A stretch of DNA of 34,287 nt from Scatomorpha stercorigallinarum (lineage in GTDB: Bacteria; Bacillota; Clostridia; Oscillospirales; Oscillospiraceae), in assembly GCA_944387865.1 (NCBI GenBank), contig CALXGN010000020.1:1-34287 (forward strand). Direction: 5' to 3'. Position 1 is the first letter of the stretch. Each line of letters begins with the position of its first letter. Below the pieces are notes generated by a model that saw only the letters and a program-made list of their open reading frames with translations, ran no database searches and was not told where the DNA came from. Positions 1 through 7,832 of this stretch are shown here, in pieces. A program made the translations under genes and the position numbers.

Positions 1-1
1 A

Positions 2-30
2 ATCCCCGGCGGGCTTTGCCTGCCGGGGAT
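2..30. other. intergenic hairpin
   Basis: Arms at 2-10 and 22-30 are exact reverse complements (ATCCCCGGC / GCCGGGGAT), with an inner GGC/GCC pair. There is no T tract after it. Two shorter hairpins follow at about 41-55 and 59-77. The role is unknown; it may be part of the 3' region of a gene left of the window. Confidence 0.4.
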
Positions 31-80
31 ACCTTATCTTGCGCCCCGTGGGCGCAACCGCGCCGCTGTGCGGCGCGCAA

Positions 81-129
81 AAGATAGGGCGCTTTGGGGC
101 TTGTAGCCCCAAAGCGCCCTATCTTTTTT
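81..129 (+). terminator. strong intrinsic terminator, 20-bp stem
   Basis: The arms 81-100 and 106-125 are perfect reverse complements around a TTGTA loop and run into a T tract to 129. The orientation suits a plus-strand gene ending left of the window. The minus side has only a short T run, so termination of the minus-strand channel gene ending at 173 is possible but weaker. A second perfect hairpin (143-155 with 159-171, loop CCC) lies directly after that gene's stop, without a T tract. Confidence 0.75.
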
Positions 130-172
130 ATGGAGGGGAGCCTACGAGGGGGACCCCCGGTCCCCCTCGTAC

Positions 173-799
173 TCACTCCGCGTGCGGAAAATTCCACCTG
201 TAATGCGCCGACAGGCTGCGCAGCAGCACGGTGGCGGCGATGGCGGCGATGGAGGCCCAGGCCACGCCCGCCGCGCGGTACAGCGCCAGGAACACCAGCG
301 CGCCCAGCAGCGAGGCCGTGGCGTAGACGTGCTTGATGAATATGTACGGCCGCTCGCCGGCCAGCACGTCGCGCAGCACGCCGCCGCCAACGCCCGTGAC
401 CACGCCTACGAACACCAGCAGGAAGGCACCCTCCTGCCCCACCTCCAGCGCGAGCGTCATGCCCGCCACGGTGAAGGCCCCCAGGCCCAGGCTGTCCGTC
501 ACCAGCATCGCCATCGCCCAGCACTTGTGCCGGGCCAGGTCCAGCCTGTGCCTCCGCCCAACGATGAAGGTGATGATGGAGACGACGATGGCGATGATCG
601 CATACACGGGATTGGAGAACGTGCGCGGCGGCGTGATGCCCAGCACCACGTCGCGCATGACGCCGCCGCCCACCGAGGTGATGAGCCCCAGCATGACGAC
701 GCCGAAGGCGTCCATCCCCTTGCGCATCCCCAGCGCGGCGCCGGAGATGGCGAAGGCCGGCATCCCCGTCAGTTCCAGGATGAATATCAGCGTGTCCAA
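173..799 (-). CDS. TRIC-family (UPF0126/YicG-like) membrane cation channel
   Basis: A 208-residue, almost entirely hydrophobic protein with about seven membrane segments. The UPF0126 duplication is visible as two matching glycine-rich motifs, GGGVMRDVVLG in the first half and GGGVLRDVLAG in the second. Prokaryotic members are homologues of trimeric intracellular cation channels; their physiological role in bacteria is poorly known. The start is TTG at 799, chosen because a GGGGAG ribosome site lies about 10 bases upstream and no earlier in-frame start is better placed. It follows degV by 53 bases on the same strand with no clear promoter between, so the two are probably co-transcribed. The length is normal for the family. 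Confidence 0.85.
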   Translation of the reverse strand: MDTLIFILELTGMPAFAISGAALGMRKGMDAFGVVMLGLITSVGGGVMRDVVLGITPPRTFSNPVYAIIAIVVSIITFIVGRRHRLDLARHKCWAMAMLVTDSLGLGAFTVAGMTLALEVGQEGAFLLVFVGVVTGVGGGVLRDVLAGERPYIFIKHVYATASLLGALVFLALYRAAGVAWASIAAIAATVLLRSLSAHYRWNFPHAE

Positions 800-852
800 C
801 GCTTATCACTCCCCGCCATGTTTTGCGCGGGAAGTATATCACTTTTGGGGCT

Positions 853-1698
853 TTATTTCAAGCCGAAAAAGGCCACGGCGATGGCGCCCGGGCCGCCGTG
901 CGTGCCGATGACGGAGCCGATGGCCGTCACGGGCAGCTCCTCGGTGTAGGAGCGCCAGAGCTCCCCGCTGTCCGCTGCATACTTCATCAGCAGCGCGTCC
1001 GAAAGGCCAGTATAGCCCAGCAGGTAGGGGCGGGAGAAATCGATGCCGCGCTTCTCCGCGAACTGGTTGAGCAGGTTGCCACCGTTTTTGGAGCCGCGGG
1101 CCTTGCCCGCCATCACCACCGCGCCGTCGCGCAGCGTGATGACGGGCTTTATCGCCAGTACCCCGCCGGCAAAGGCCGCCGCCGCCGAGATGCGCCCGCC
1201 GCGCTTGAGATACTCCAGCGTGTCCAGCAGCGCGAGCACGCACACGTCGCCCCGCTCCGCCTCGATGCGCCCGGCGAGCTCCGCGGCGGAAAGCCCCTCC
1301 GCCGCCAGCTGCGCGGCCCGGCGCACGATCACCTGTTCGCCGATGGAGGCGCTCAGGCTGTCCACCACGCGCACGCGGCCCCCAAAAGTCTCCGCGGCGA
1401 TGACGGCGCTCTGATAAGTGCCGGAGAGCGAGGAGGAGATGGTGATGGCCACCACCTCGCCGGCCTCCTCCAGCGCGGAGGCGAAGGCCGCCTCAAACTC
1501 CGCCGGCGAAGGCTGGCTGGTGGTGGGCAGCACGTCGCTCTCCACCAGCTTTTCATAAAACTGATGCGGCGTGATGTCCACGCCGTCTATGTACTCCTCG
1601 TCGCCAAAGCGCGTGCGCAGATGCACGACGCCCAGCCCGAGCCCCGCGGCCTCCGCGCGCGTGAAGTCCGCGGTGGAATCCGTGATGATCTTTAACAT
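853..1698 (-). CDS. DegV family fatty-acid-binding protein
   Basis: 281 residues, a full-length DegV protein. It opens with the typical MLKIITDSTADF, followed by the conserved TTSQPS segment and an SSSLSGTYQSA motif, which in this family surround the bound fatty-acid head group. Members of the family (FakB type) present exogenous fatty acids to the kinase FakA. No fakA-like gene is in the window, so the exact role is open. The ATG is preceded by GGAGGG at a normal distance. Transcription is from a near-consensus promoter whose -10 is covered by a long palindrome (1712-1741), so the gene is probably under a dedicated repressor. Confidence 0.88.
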   Translation of the reverse strand: MLKIITDSTADFTRAEAAGLGLGVVHLRTRFGDEEYIDGVDITPHQFYEKLVESDVLPTTSQPSPAEFEAAFASALEEAGEVVAITISSSLSGTYQSAVIAAETFGGRVRVVDSLSASIGEQVIVRRAAQLAAEGLSAAELAGRIEAERGDVCVLALLDTLEYLKRGGRISAAAAFAGGVLAIKPVITLRDGAVVMAGKARGSKNGGNLLNQFAEKRGIDFSRPYLLGYTGLSDALLMKYAADSGELWRSYTEELPVTAIGSVIGTHGGPGAIAVAFFGLK

Positions 1699-1711
1699 GT
1701 CCAGCCCTCCA

Positions 1712-1764
1712 TATCATTTGTTGAGCAGTCAACGAATGATACACCCTACAGCGCGTCCTGTCAA
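1712..1764 (-). promoter_or_regulatory. degV promoter with overlapping palindromic operator
   Basis: On the minus strand TTGACA (1759-1764) and TATCAT (1736-1741) are separated by exactly 17 bases. A 13-bp inverted repeat with a 4-base GCAG centre (1712-1724 and 1729-1741, one mismatched pair) starts at the -10 and runs through the expected start site. The geometry fits a TetR- or MarR-type repressor site. The cognate regulator is not identified; the nearest candidate is the MarR gene at 2389. Confidence 0.75.
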
Positions 1765-1808
1765 GGGGCAAACGCGCCGCCGGCGCTTTATGGGCAGTAG
1801 GGCCTGAG

Positions 1809-2237
1809 CTAATGATGGCGCCGCGCCATGTCGAAGAGCTCGACGTGCGGCTCTCCTTCAATGTAGAGCCAGCGCTCGATGGACGTGCTCTCGAAGGCGA
1901 ACAGCCGCTCGCAGCCGAGATGCGTGTAGCGCCCGTAGGAGCCGGGGTAGAGCGCGCGATAAGCTTCGCAGAACCACGGACAGCCTGCCGGACGTCCAAT
2001 TTCGCGGCAGACGCCCTCGAGCTGGATGTTCCCCTCGCAGAGCGCGGCGCGCGGCTCGGCCAGGAGCTGGGCGTATTTGCGCATGGCGCAGTCGGTCTGG
2101 AAATACAGCGCCCCTTCAAGCTGCACCACGCTCATCATGCGCGAGCTGACGCCGCCGCCGGCGCGCGCCGTGGAGAGGACCATCTTCCTCCCGGGGCCGA
2201 ACTCCTGCCAGAAAGCGGCGAGCGCTTCTTCAAACAT
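1809..2237 (-). CDS. pyridoxamine 5'-phosphate oxidase-like FMN-binding protein
   Basis: 142 residues, with the split-barrel pattern of the PNPOx-like superfamily: a strand with KMVLSTARAGGGVSSRMMS, then LEGALYFQTD and a later strand with LCEGNIQLEGV. Such proteins bind flavin and act as small oxidoreductases or FMN carriers; the substrate cannot be told from sequence. An in-frame extension to 2312 exists, but the ATG at 2237 has an AGGAGGTG ribosome site and lies about 30 bases from a good promoter, so the short form is chosen. The gene is monocistronic, converging on nothing and sitting back to back with the MarR gene. The only weak terminator candidate is a GC-rich hairpin near 1769-1789. 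Confidence 0.78.
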   Translation of the reverse strand: MFEEALAAFWQEFGPGRKMVLSTARAGGGVSSRMMSVVQLEGALYFQTDCAMRKYAQLLAEPRAALCEGNIQLEGVCREIGRPAGCPWFCEAYRALYPGSYGRYTHLGCERLFAFESTSIERWLYIEGEPHVELFDMARRHH

Positions 2238-2267
2238 CCCCCGCACCTCCTCTTTCCATATGTGGCC

Positions 2268-2296
2268 ATTATAGCGGGGCGGGCGGAGTTTTTCAA
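2268..2296 (-). promoter_or_regulatory. sigma-A promoter of the PNPOx-like gene
   Basis: On the minus strand TTGAAA (2291-2296) and a perfect TATAAT (2268-2273) are separated by 17 bases, about 30 bases upstream of the ATG at 2237. Confidence 0.8.
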
Positions 2297-2388
2297 CGCC
2301 GGGGCTGTACATTGGCGGTTCATGGACGTCGGGGCTTGATTTTGGGGCTTAAATAGGGTATCCTTGAAGAACAGGGAGTGGTGAAACC

Positions 2389-2826
2389 ATGTATGAAGAC
2401 AAGTTTCGGGAGTTCAGCGCGCTGGTCGCGCGGGCGGACAAGGCCCTGCTGAAGGCGAAGGCCGAGTATGTCAAGCCCTTCGGCCTGCGCGGGGTGCATG
2501 TCTCCTGCCTGCTCGCCCTGCTGAACGCCGCCGGGGGCCTGACGGCCAGCGAGCTCTCCGAGCGCTGCGGCGTGGACCGCGCGCAGATATCCCGCGTGGT
2601 GTCCGAGCTCACGGAGCGGGGCCTGGTCTGCGGCACGGCGGACGGCGGACGGCGGCGCTACCGCGGCAGCCTCTGCCTGACGGAAGAGGGCAAGAAGACG
2701 GCGGCGGCCATGCTCGGCATCGTCGATGAAAAGCTCGAACTGGTGGCCGCCGGGCTCGACGCGAAGGAGCTGGAGATCTTTTATTCCGTCTTTGGCGCCA
2801 TCGTCGAGCGGCTGGAGAACATCTGA
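2389..2826 (+). CDS. MarR family transcriptional regulator
   Basis: 145 residues. An N-terminal helical dimerisation part is followed by a winged helix at about residues 40-105, with the recognition-helix region DRAQISRVVSELTERGLV and a basic wing GGRRRYRGSLCLTEEGK. MarR proteins are dimeric repressors that often respond to phenolic or fatty ligands. The start is supported by a GGAGTGGTGAAACC leader. The stop is only nine bases before cls, so the two genes probably form one transcript and the regulator may control the lipid gene and itself. No clear -35/-10 pair was seen between 2297 and 2388. Confidence 0.85.
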   Translation: MYEDKFREFSALVARADKALLKAKAEYVKPFGLRGVHVSCLLALLNAAGGLTASELSERCGVDRAQISRVVSELTERGLVCGTADGGRRRYRGSLCLTEEGKKTAAAMLGIVDEKLELVAAGLDAKELEIFYSVFGAIVERLENI

Positions 2827-2835
2827 GCGGGCGCA

Positions 2836-4371
2836 ATGGGCAGGCTTTTAAAGTTACTGTTTTCCCGGCTGGCCATCGTCGCCGCGCTGATGCTGGTGCA
2901 GGTGGGCGTGCTGGTGGCGGCGCTGGTCTATTTCGGCTCCAGCTACGCCTATTTCCAGGCCGTCAGCGTGGCGCTCTCCATCGTCGCCATCATCTACATC
3001 ATCAACCAGAACATCAGCCCGGCGTACAAGATCGCCTGGATACTGCCGATCGCCTTCTTGCCGGTGTTCGGCATCCCCCTCTACATCCTCTTCGCCAAGA
3101 AGCCGCTGCCGGAGCGCAAAAAGCAGCGGCTGCTGGGCATGCTCCGCCGCTATGGCGAGGCCATGCGCTCCGTACACAGCGACAGCGTGGAGCTCGCAAG
3201 CGAGGACGTGGACGCCGCCATGCAGTCGCGCTATCTGGAGCGCTCGGCGTTCGCGAGCGTGTTCACGGGGACGGACACGGAGTTTTTCTCCCCCGGCGAG
3301 CGGCTCTATGAGGCCATGCTGGACAAGCTGCGCGGGGCCAAGCACTACATTTTCATGGAGTACTACATCATCGAGCCCGGCGTGATGTGGGACAGCATAC
3401 TGGAGATACTCAAGCAGAAGGTGCTCGAGGGCGTGGACGTGCGGCTGATGTACGACGACATGGGCTGCATCATCACGCTCCCGCGCAACTACCGCCGGCA
3501 GATGGAGCGCCTGGGCATCAAGTGCTGCACCTTCCACCGCCTGCAGCCGGTGCTGACGGGCACCATCAACAACCGCGACCACCGCAAGATCTGCGTCATC
3601 GACGGTGAATACGCCTTCACCGGCGGCGTCAACCTGGCGGACGAGTACATCAACCGCATCGTGCGCTTCGGACACTGGCTCGACTGCGGCGTGATGCTGC
3701 ACGGCCCGGCGGCCTATTCCTTCGCGCTGATGTACCTCGCCATGTGGGACGACCTGCGCAACATGGAGGACGACCCGGAGGAGTTCCTGCCCGCGGAGGG
3801 CGCTTTCGCCGGCGTGCAGGGCCAGGGCTACGTCCAGCCCTACACGGACTCGCCGATGGACGAGGAGCTGGTGGGCGAGACGGCCTACATCAACATGCTC
3901 TCGCGCGCCAAGCGCAGCGTTTACATCTGCACGCCCTACCTGGTCATCGGCAGCGAGCTCAGCCGCGCGCTGGAGAGCGCCGCCAAAGGCGGCGTGGACG
4001 TGCGCATGATCGTCCCCGGCGTGCCGGACAAATGGTTCGTCTACGCCGTCACGCGCTCGTATTACGGCCAGCTGCTGCGCGCGGGCGTGAGGATATACGA
4101 GTACACGCCCGGCTTCATCCACAGCAAGACCATGGTCTGCGACGGGGAGTACGGCATCTGCGGCACCATCAACCTCGACTACCGCAGCCTCTACCTGCAC
4201 CACGAGTGCGCGGTGTGGATGTTCCGCGCCCGCGCCGTGGAGCAGATGTCGCGCGTCTTTGACGAGACGCTCGCGCGCAGCGCCGAGGTCACGCTCGACG
4301 CCGTGCGCCGCCGCGCCTGGTACCGGAAGATCGTGCAGAGCCTGCTGCGAGTGTTCGCCCCCCTCCTCTAA
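2836..4371 (+). CDS. cls: cardiolipin synthase (phospholipase D family)
   Basis: 511 residues, the usual length for bacterial cardiolipin synthase, which joins two phosphatidylglycerols to cardiolipin and glycerol at the membrane. Three hydrophobic segments (about residues 10-33, 37-57 and 65-87) form the PLDc_N anchor. Two HKD catalytic motifs follow: HRKICVID (His249, Lys251) and HSKTMVCD (His429, Lys431), each followed by the typical GG.N or GT.N turn. It sits nine bases after the MarR gene. The ribosome site is weak (GAGCGGG), which suggests translational coupling to the upstream gene. A short GCGGCC/GGCCGC hairpin follows the stop. Confidence 0.93.
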   Translation: MGRLLKLLFSRLAIVAALMLVQVGVLVAALVYFGSSYAYFQAVSVALSIVAIIYIINQNISPAYKIAWILPIAFLPVFGIPLYILFAKKPLPERKKQRLLGMLRRYGEAMRSVHSDSVELASEDVDAAMQSRYLERSAFASVFTGTDTEFFSPGERLYEAMLDKLRGAKHYIFMEYYIIEPGVMWDSILEILKQKVLEGVDVRLMYDDMGCIITLPRNYRRQMERLGIKCCTFHRLQPVLTGTINNRDHRKICVIDGEYAFTGGVNLADEYINRIVRFGHWLDCGVMLHGPAAYSFALMYLAMWDDLRNMEDDPEEFLPAEGAFAGVQGQGYVQPYTDSPMDEELVGETAYINMLSRAKRSVYICTPYLVIGSELSRALESAAKGGVDVRMIVPGVPDKWFVYAVTRSYYGQLLRAGVRIYEYTPGFIHSKTMVCDGEYGICGTINLDYRSLYLHHECAVWMFRARAVEQMSRVFDETLARSAEVTLDAVRRRAWYRKIVQSLLRVFAPLL

Positions 4372-4461
4372 GCGGCCAACGGCCGCGGGTATTTGCCTGC
4401 GGCCCGCACCCCTCTAAGTTGGTAATATAATCGACTTACTTAACCAAATCAACCCATGCTT

Positions 4462-4870
4462 TTCCTGAGGGGTTTCTTTTTGTCTTGTCAAAAAGAAACC
4501 CCTCAGACTCCAAAGAGAAAACCGCTTTTGGTGCGGGTCGATACGTTAAACCTGCCCGTTAGTACGGGTGGTGACTGGTTTTTGGGTGGTCATCCCGGCG
4601 TCGAATAAGTTTCCTGCATCGCCGTCCGTGCATTGCTTCGCTTCGCTCGCGGCACTAAGTGGGCAGAGACGCAGCGGCGCGAGCGTAAGCGAAGCCAACC
4701 GCGGTCGGCGTTGTGCAAAGCTGTCCGAAACCGGGATAACCACTTTTGATGACTGAAAAGCTGTAAAAACACGCAAAAAACGCTCCGATTCGTACCGGAG
4801 CGTTTTTCTTTGGGGCGCCACACCCGTTTCTTTGGGCAAGACCAAAGAAATGGGGTGGCAAGGCCCCCCT
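4462..4870. repeat. modular intergenic repeat, copy A
   Basis: The 556-bp gap 4372-4927 has no credible gene but holds the first of three related repeat copies. Module 1 is a perfect 17-bp stem (4466-4482 with 4489-4505, loop TCTTGT) followed by GACTCCAAAG. Module 2, about 4617-4738, contains GCTTCGCTTCGCTCGCGGCAC and a partly complementary GCGAGCG..AAGCGAAGCC block. Module 3 is a hairpin (4823-4835 with 4842-4854, loop GCAAGA) followed by GGGGTGGCA. Copies B (8566-8813, inverted) and C (24791-25110) share these blocks in the same relative order. Short frames through it are repeat sequence, not genes. Confidence 0.8.
4776..4807. terminator. bidirectional intrinsic terminator inside repeat copy A
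   Basis: AAAAACGCTCCG (4776-4787) pairs with CGGAGCGTTTTT (4796-4807) around an eight-base loop, with T or A tracts on both sides. It lies between convergent cls (plus) and copZ (minus). Confidence 0.75.
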
Positions 4871-4927
4871 CGCGGGGCCTCTTGTCAGCGCGGCGCGCAG
4901 CGCATCTTCCTCCTTACCGCAGCCTGG

Positions 4928-5116
4928 TCAGGTGGCGTCGAAGCCGATGTCGTCCAGCTCGGCTTTGGCCTTTTCCACGTCGGCGGCGCCGCCGTCGATG
5001 GCGACGGTCTTGTCCTCAAGGCTGACGGTGAACTTCAGCCCGGCGGCGTTGAGGGCGTTGGTGATGCGCTCCACGCACTTGGAGCAGTGCATGTCGGGTA
5101 CGTTGAGAATGGTCAT
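4928..5116 (-). CDS. copZ: CopZ-like copper chaperone (HMA domain)
   Basis: A single 62-residue heavy-metal-associated domain with the copper site MHCSKC (M.C..C) near residue 10 and the usual ferredoxin-like beta-alpha-beta pattern. Such proteins carry Cu(I) in the cytoplasm and hand it to the ATPase. It is the last gene of the copA-csoR-copZ operon, 45 bases after csoR, with its own AGGAGGAAAC ribosome site. Length and motif are typical. Confidence 0.9.
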   Translation of the reverse strand: MTILNVPDMHCSKCVERITNALNAAGLKFTVSLEDKTVAIDGGAADVEKAKAELDDIGFDAT

Positions 5117-5161
5117 TTCTGTTTCCTCCTGAATGATGTATTTGGATTTTTAAGCAAAGGC

Positions 5162-5476
5162 TTATTTCATCAGTTTCTGCAGCATGGCGCAGAGCTCGTC
5201 CACCACGCCGTCGTCGCCGGCGCGGATGCCGTCCGCCACGCAGGTCTTGATGTGGCTGGAGAGCAGCTCGCGGGAAAAGGCGTTGAGCGCGGCCTGTATG
5301 GCCGAGACCTGCATCAGCACGTCCACGCAGTAGGCGTCGCCCTCCAGCTGGCGCTTGACGCCGCGCACCTGGCCCTCGATGCGCGAAAGGCGGTTTATCA
5401 GCGAGCGGTATTCCGCTTCGGAGCGGTGCTTGAGCTTGCCCGTGTGTTCAAGATCTTCGGTCTCGCAGCAGTTCAC
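5162..5476 (-). CDS. csoR: CsoR family copper-sensing repressor
   Basis: 104 residues of the DUF156 all-helical family. The Cu(I)-binding triad is visible as Cys50, His75 and Cys79 (YCVDVL and SSHIKTC), which favours CsoR over the nickel sensor RcnR. The family binds DNA in the apo form and releases it on copper binding. The start is GTG at 5476, and its GTGA overlaps the copA stop codon, indicating translational coupling. The two operators at the copA promoter match the expected autoregulation. Confidence 0.9.
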   Translation of the reverse strand: MNCCETEDLEHTGKLKHRSEAEYRSLINRLSRIEGQVRGVKRQLEGDAYCVDVLMQVSAIQAALNAFSRELLSSHIKTCVADGIRAGDDGVVDELCAMLQKLMK

Positions 5477-7722
5477 AGTTTCTTCCCCCTTAAACGAAGG
5501 GCGTTGCCCACCACGCAGACGCTCGAGAGGCTCATCGCCAGCGCGCCCAGCATCGGGCTGAGCAGTATCTCAAAGAAGGGATAGAGCACGCCGGCGGCGA
5601 TGGGTATGCCGATCGTGTTGTAGCAGAAGGCCCAGAAGAGGTTCTCCTTGATGTTGGCAATGGTCAGGCGGCTGAGGCGCACGGCCTTCGGCACGTCGCC
5701 CAGGTCGTCCTTCATCAGCACCACGTCCGCCGACTCGATGGCGATGTCGCTGCCGCCGCCGACGGCGCAGCCCACGTCCGCCTGAGTGAGGGCGGGGGCG
5801 TCGTTGATGCCGTCGCCGACCATGATCACGCGGCCGCCCTTCTCCTGTATCGAGCGCACGACGTCCGCCTTGTCGCCGGGGAGCACCTCGGCTATCACCT
5901 CGTCCGCGCCGACCTGAGCACCGATGTAGTTCGCGGCGCGGCGGTTGTCGCCCGTGAGCAGCACCACGCGCAGGCCCATCTCCTTCAAGCGGGCGATGGC
6001 GGCGGCGCTCGTTTCGCGCACCGGGTCCGCCACGGCGATGGCGCCGAGCAGCGCGCCGCCGCGCGCGACGAACATGACGGTCTTGCCATCGCCGGAGAGG
6101 CGCTCGGCCTCGCCGGATATCGCGGAGATGTCCACGCCGCTCTCCTCCATCAGGCGGGGGCTGCCCACGAGGACACCTTCCCCGCCCAGCTGGGCGGAGA
6201 GCCCGCGGCCGGAGAGGTTTTCAAAGCCGGTGACCTGCGCGGAGGAGCAGATGCCGGCCTCGCCGGCGGCGCGCAGCACGGCCTCGGCCAGGGGATGGGC
6301 GCTGGCGGCCTCCACGGCGGAGGCCACGGCGAGGATCTCCTCGCGCGGCGCGCCGGCGCAGAGGACGTCCGTCACGGCGGGCTTGCCCTCCGTCACCGTG
6401 CCAGTCTTGTCCAGCACGGCGGTGTTCACGCCGTGGAGCGTCTCCAGCGCCTCGCCGCTCTTGATGAGGATGCCGTTCTGCGCGCCGAGGCCGGTGCCGA
6501 CCACGATGGCCGTGGGCGTGGCGAGGCCCATGGCGCAGGGGCAGGCGATGACGAGCACGCTGGTGAACACCTTGAGCACGAAGGACACCTCCTGCCCGGC
6601 GATCAGCCAGACTATGGCCGCCAGCACGGCGATCGCCATTACGATGGGCACGAAAACGCCGGCCACCTTGTCCGCGATCTTGGAGATGGGGGCCTTTTTG
6701 CCCTGGGCGTCCTCGACTATCTTGATTATCTTCGAGAGCGTGGTGTCCGCGCCGACGCGGGTGATGCGGACATAGAGCGAGCCGTTCACGCCGATGCTGC
6801 CGCCGATGACCTCGCTGCCGGGGGCCTTGTCCACGGGCAGGCTCTCACCGGTGAGCATGCTCTCGTCCACGCCGCCCTCGCCCTCGACGACCTCGCCGTC
6901 GAGCGGGACGCGCTCGCCCGGGCGGACGAGCACCACGTCGCCCACGCGCAGGATGTCCGTCGGCACCTCGGTGAGCGAGCCGTTCTCGCCGCGGAGCACG
7001 GCGGTGTCCGGCGTGAGGGCCATGAGCCGGCGGATGGCGCCGGTGGTCTTGTGCTTGCTGGCCGACTCCATGTGCTTGCCGAGGGACACCAGCGTCACCA
7101 CCACGGCGGCGGACTCGAAATAGAGCCCGTCGTGCACGAGCGAAGGGTGGTCGCTGAGCAAAAACAGCACCGCCAGGCTGTAGATATACGCCGCCGTGCT
7201 GCCGATGGCCACCAGCGAGTCCATGTTGGGGCTCAGGTGGCGCAGGGACTTGAAGCCGCTGACGTAAAAGCGCCGGCCGATGTACATTATGACCGTGGAG
7301 AGCAGGAGCTGGACGAGCGCGAAATTCACGGCGTGCGTGTGCATGTCGATGATGTCCGGCAGCGGGGCGCCGAACATGGAGCCCATCGAGATATAGAGCA
7401 GCACGGCCGCGAGCACGAGCGCGGCGATTATACTGTTGCGCTCGCGGCGGAAGGCGGCCTCCTGGGCCTTTTCCTCCGCGTCGAGGTCCTTTTTCTCTTC
7501 CTTTTTCGCCTCCAACTGCCGCGCGCCGTAGCCCGCCTTCTCGATTTTGGAGATTATGAGCTGCGGCGTGACCTTGCTCTCGTCGTACTCGATAGTCATG
7601 CGGTTCATGGTGAGGTTCACGTCGCTGCGCGCGACGCCGTCTATCCTGCGGGTGACGCGCTCGACCGCGGCCGAGCAGGCCGCGCAGTGCATGCCCTCTA
7701 TGAGATAAGTTTCGGTTTTCAA
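5473..7722 (-). CDS. copA: copper-exporting P1B-type ATPase
   Basis: 749 residues, the normal size for a one-HMA CopA, which pumps Cu(I) out across the membrane. In order: HMA domain (residues 1-70, Cys13 and Cys16), a charged linker, membrane helices, actuator TGES (291-294), the CPC metal site (394-396), the phosphorylation motif DKTGT (438-442), the HP motif (476-477) and the hinge GDGINDAP (636-643). The frame stays open upstream to 8223, but that part is proline/arginine-rich shadow of hypB. The start is taken as TTG at 7722, preceded by a GGGGGTGG ribosome site and just downstream of a consensus promoter. No ATG lies near the start of the HMA domain. Confidence 0.93.
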   Translation of the reverse strand: MKTETYLIEGMHCAACSAAVERVTRRIDGVARSDVNLTMNRMTIEYDESKVTPQLIISKIEKAGYGARQLEAKKEEKKDLDAEEKAQEAAFRRERNSIIAALVLAAVLLYISMGSMFGAPLPDIIDMHTHAVNFALVQLLLSTVIMYIGRRFYVSGFKSLRHLSPNMDSLVAIGSTAAYIYSLAVLFLLSDHPSLVHDGLYFESAAVVVTLVSLGKHMESASKHKTTGAIRRLMALTPDTAVLRGENGSLTEVPTDILRVGDVVLVRPGERVPLDGEVVEGEGGVDESMLTGESLPVDKAPGSEVIGGSIGVNGSLYVRITRVGADTTLSKIIKIVEDAQGKKAPISKIADKVAGVFVPIVMAIAVLAAIVWLIAGQEVSFVLKVFTSVLVIACPCAMGLATPTAIVVGTGLGAQNGILIKSGEALETLHGVNTAVLDKTGTVTEGKPAVTDVLCAGAPREEILAVASAVEAASAHPLAEAVLRAAGEAGICSSAQVTGFENLSGRGLSAQLGGEGVLVGSPRLMEESGVDISAISGEAERLSGDGKTVMFVARGGALLGAIAVADPVRETSAAAIARLKEMGLRVVLLTGDNRRAANYIGAQVGADEVIAEVLPGDKADVVRSIQEKGGRVIMVGDGINDAPALTQADVGCAVGGGSDIAIESADVVLMKDDLGDVPKAVRLSRLTIANIKENLFWAFCYNTIGIPIAAGVLYPFFEILLSPMLGALAMSLSSVCVVGNALRLRGKKL

Positions 7723-7723
7723 T

Positions 7724-7740
7724 ATACCACCCCCGGGTAT
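7724..7740. promoter_or_regulatory. CsoR-type operator 2 (leader of copA)
   Basis: A 17-bp near-palindrome, ATACCACCCCCGGGTAT, with the ATACC...GGTAT ends and G/C-run centre typical of CsoR boxes. It lies directly upstream of the copA TTG start and covers the ribosome site. Confidence 0.7.
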
Positions 7741-7755
7741 TTTTCCTTTGTACGC

Positions 7756-7784
7756 ATAATATACCCGGGCGGGGTATTTGTCAA
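7756..7784 (-). promoter_or_regulatory. copA promoter with CsoR-type operator 1 in the spacer
   Basis: On the minus strand TTGACA (7779-7784), a 17-base spacer and TATTAT (7756-7761). A 17-bp palindrome, ATACCCGGGCGGGGTAT (7761-7777), fills the spacer. Binding there would block RNA polymerase until copper releases the repressor. Confidence 0.85.
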
Positions 7785-7789
7785 GCCCC

Positions 7790-7821
7790 AAAACGCCCGC
7801 GGCGGGGAAAGGCCGCGGGCG
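7790..7821 (-). terminator. intrinsic terminator after hypB
   Basis: A ten-bp stem (7794-7803 with 7812-7821) precedes four T residues on the minus strand. It lies 12 bases past the hypB stop and just upstream of the copA -35, so the two units are separate. Confidence 0.7.
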
Positions 7822-7832
7822 CGTTGCGGGCG

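Noticed and set aside
2854..4203. A 449-residue open frame opposite cardiolipin synthase
   Set aside because: His/Val/Ala/Asp-rich shadow frame with no family features; the plus strand has both HKD motifs.
4546..4845. Short frames on both strands in the gap after cls, with similar short frames in the other two repeat gaps
   Set aside because: They are translations of the modular repeat and its hairpins; their similarity comes from the DNA repeat, not from conserved protein.
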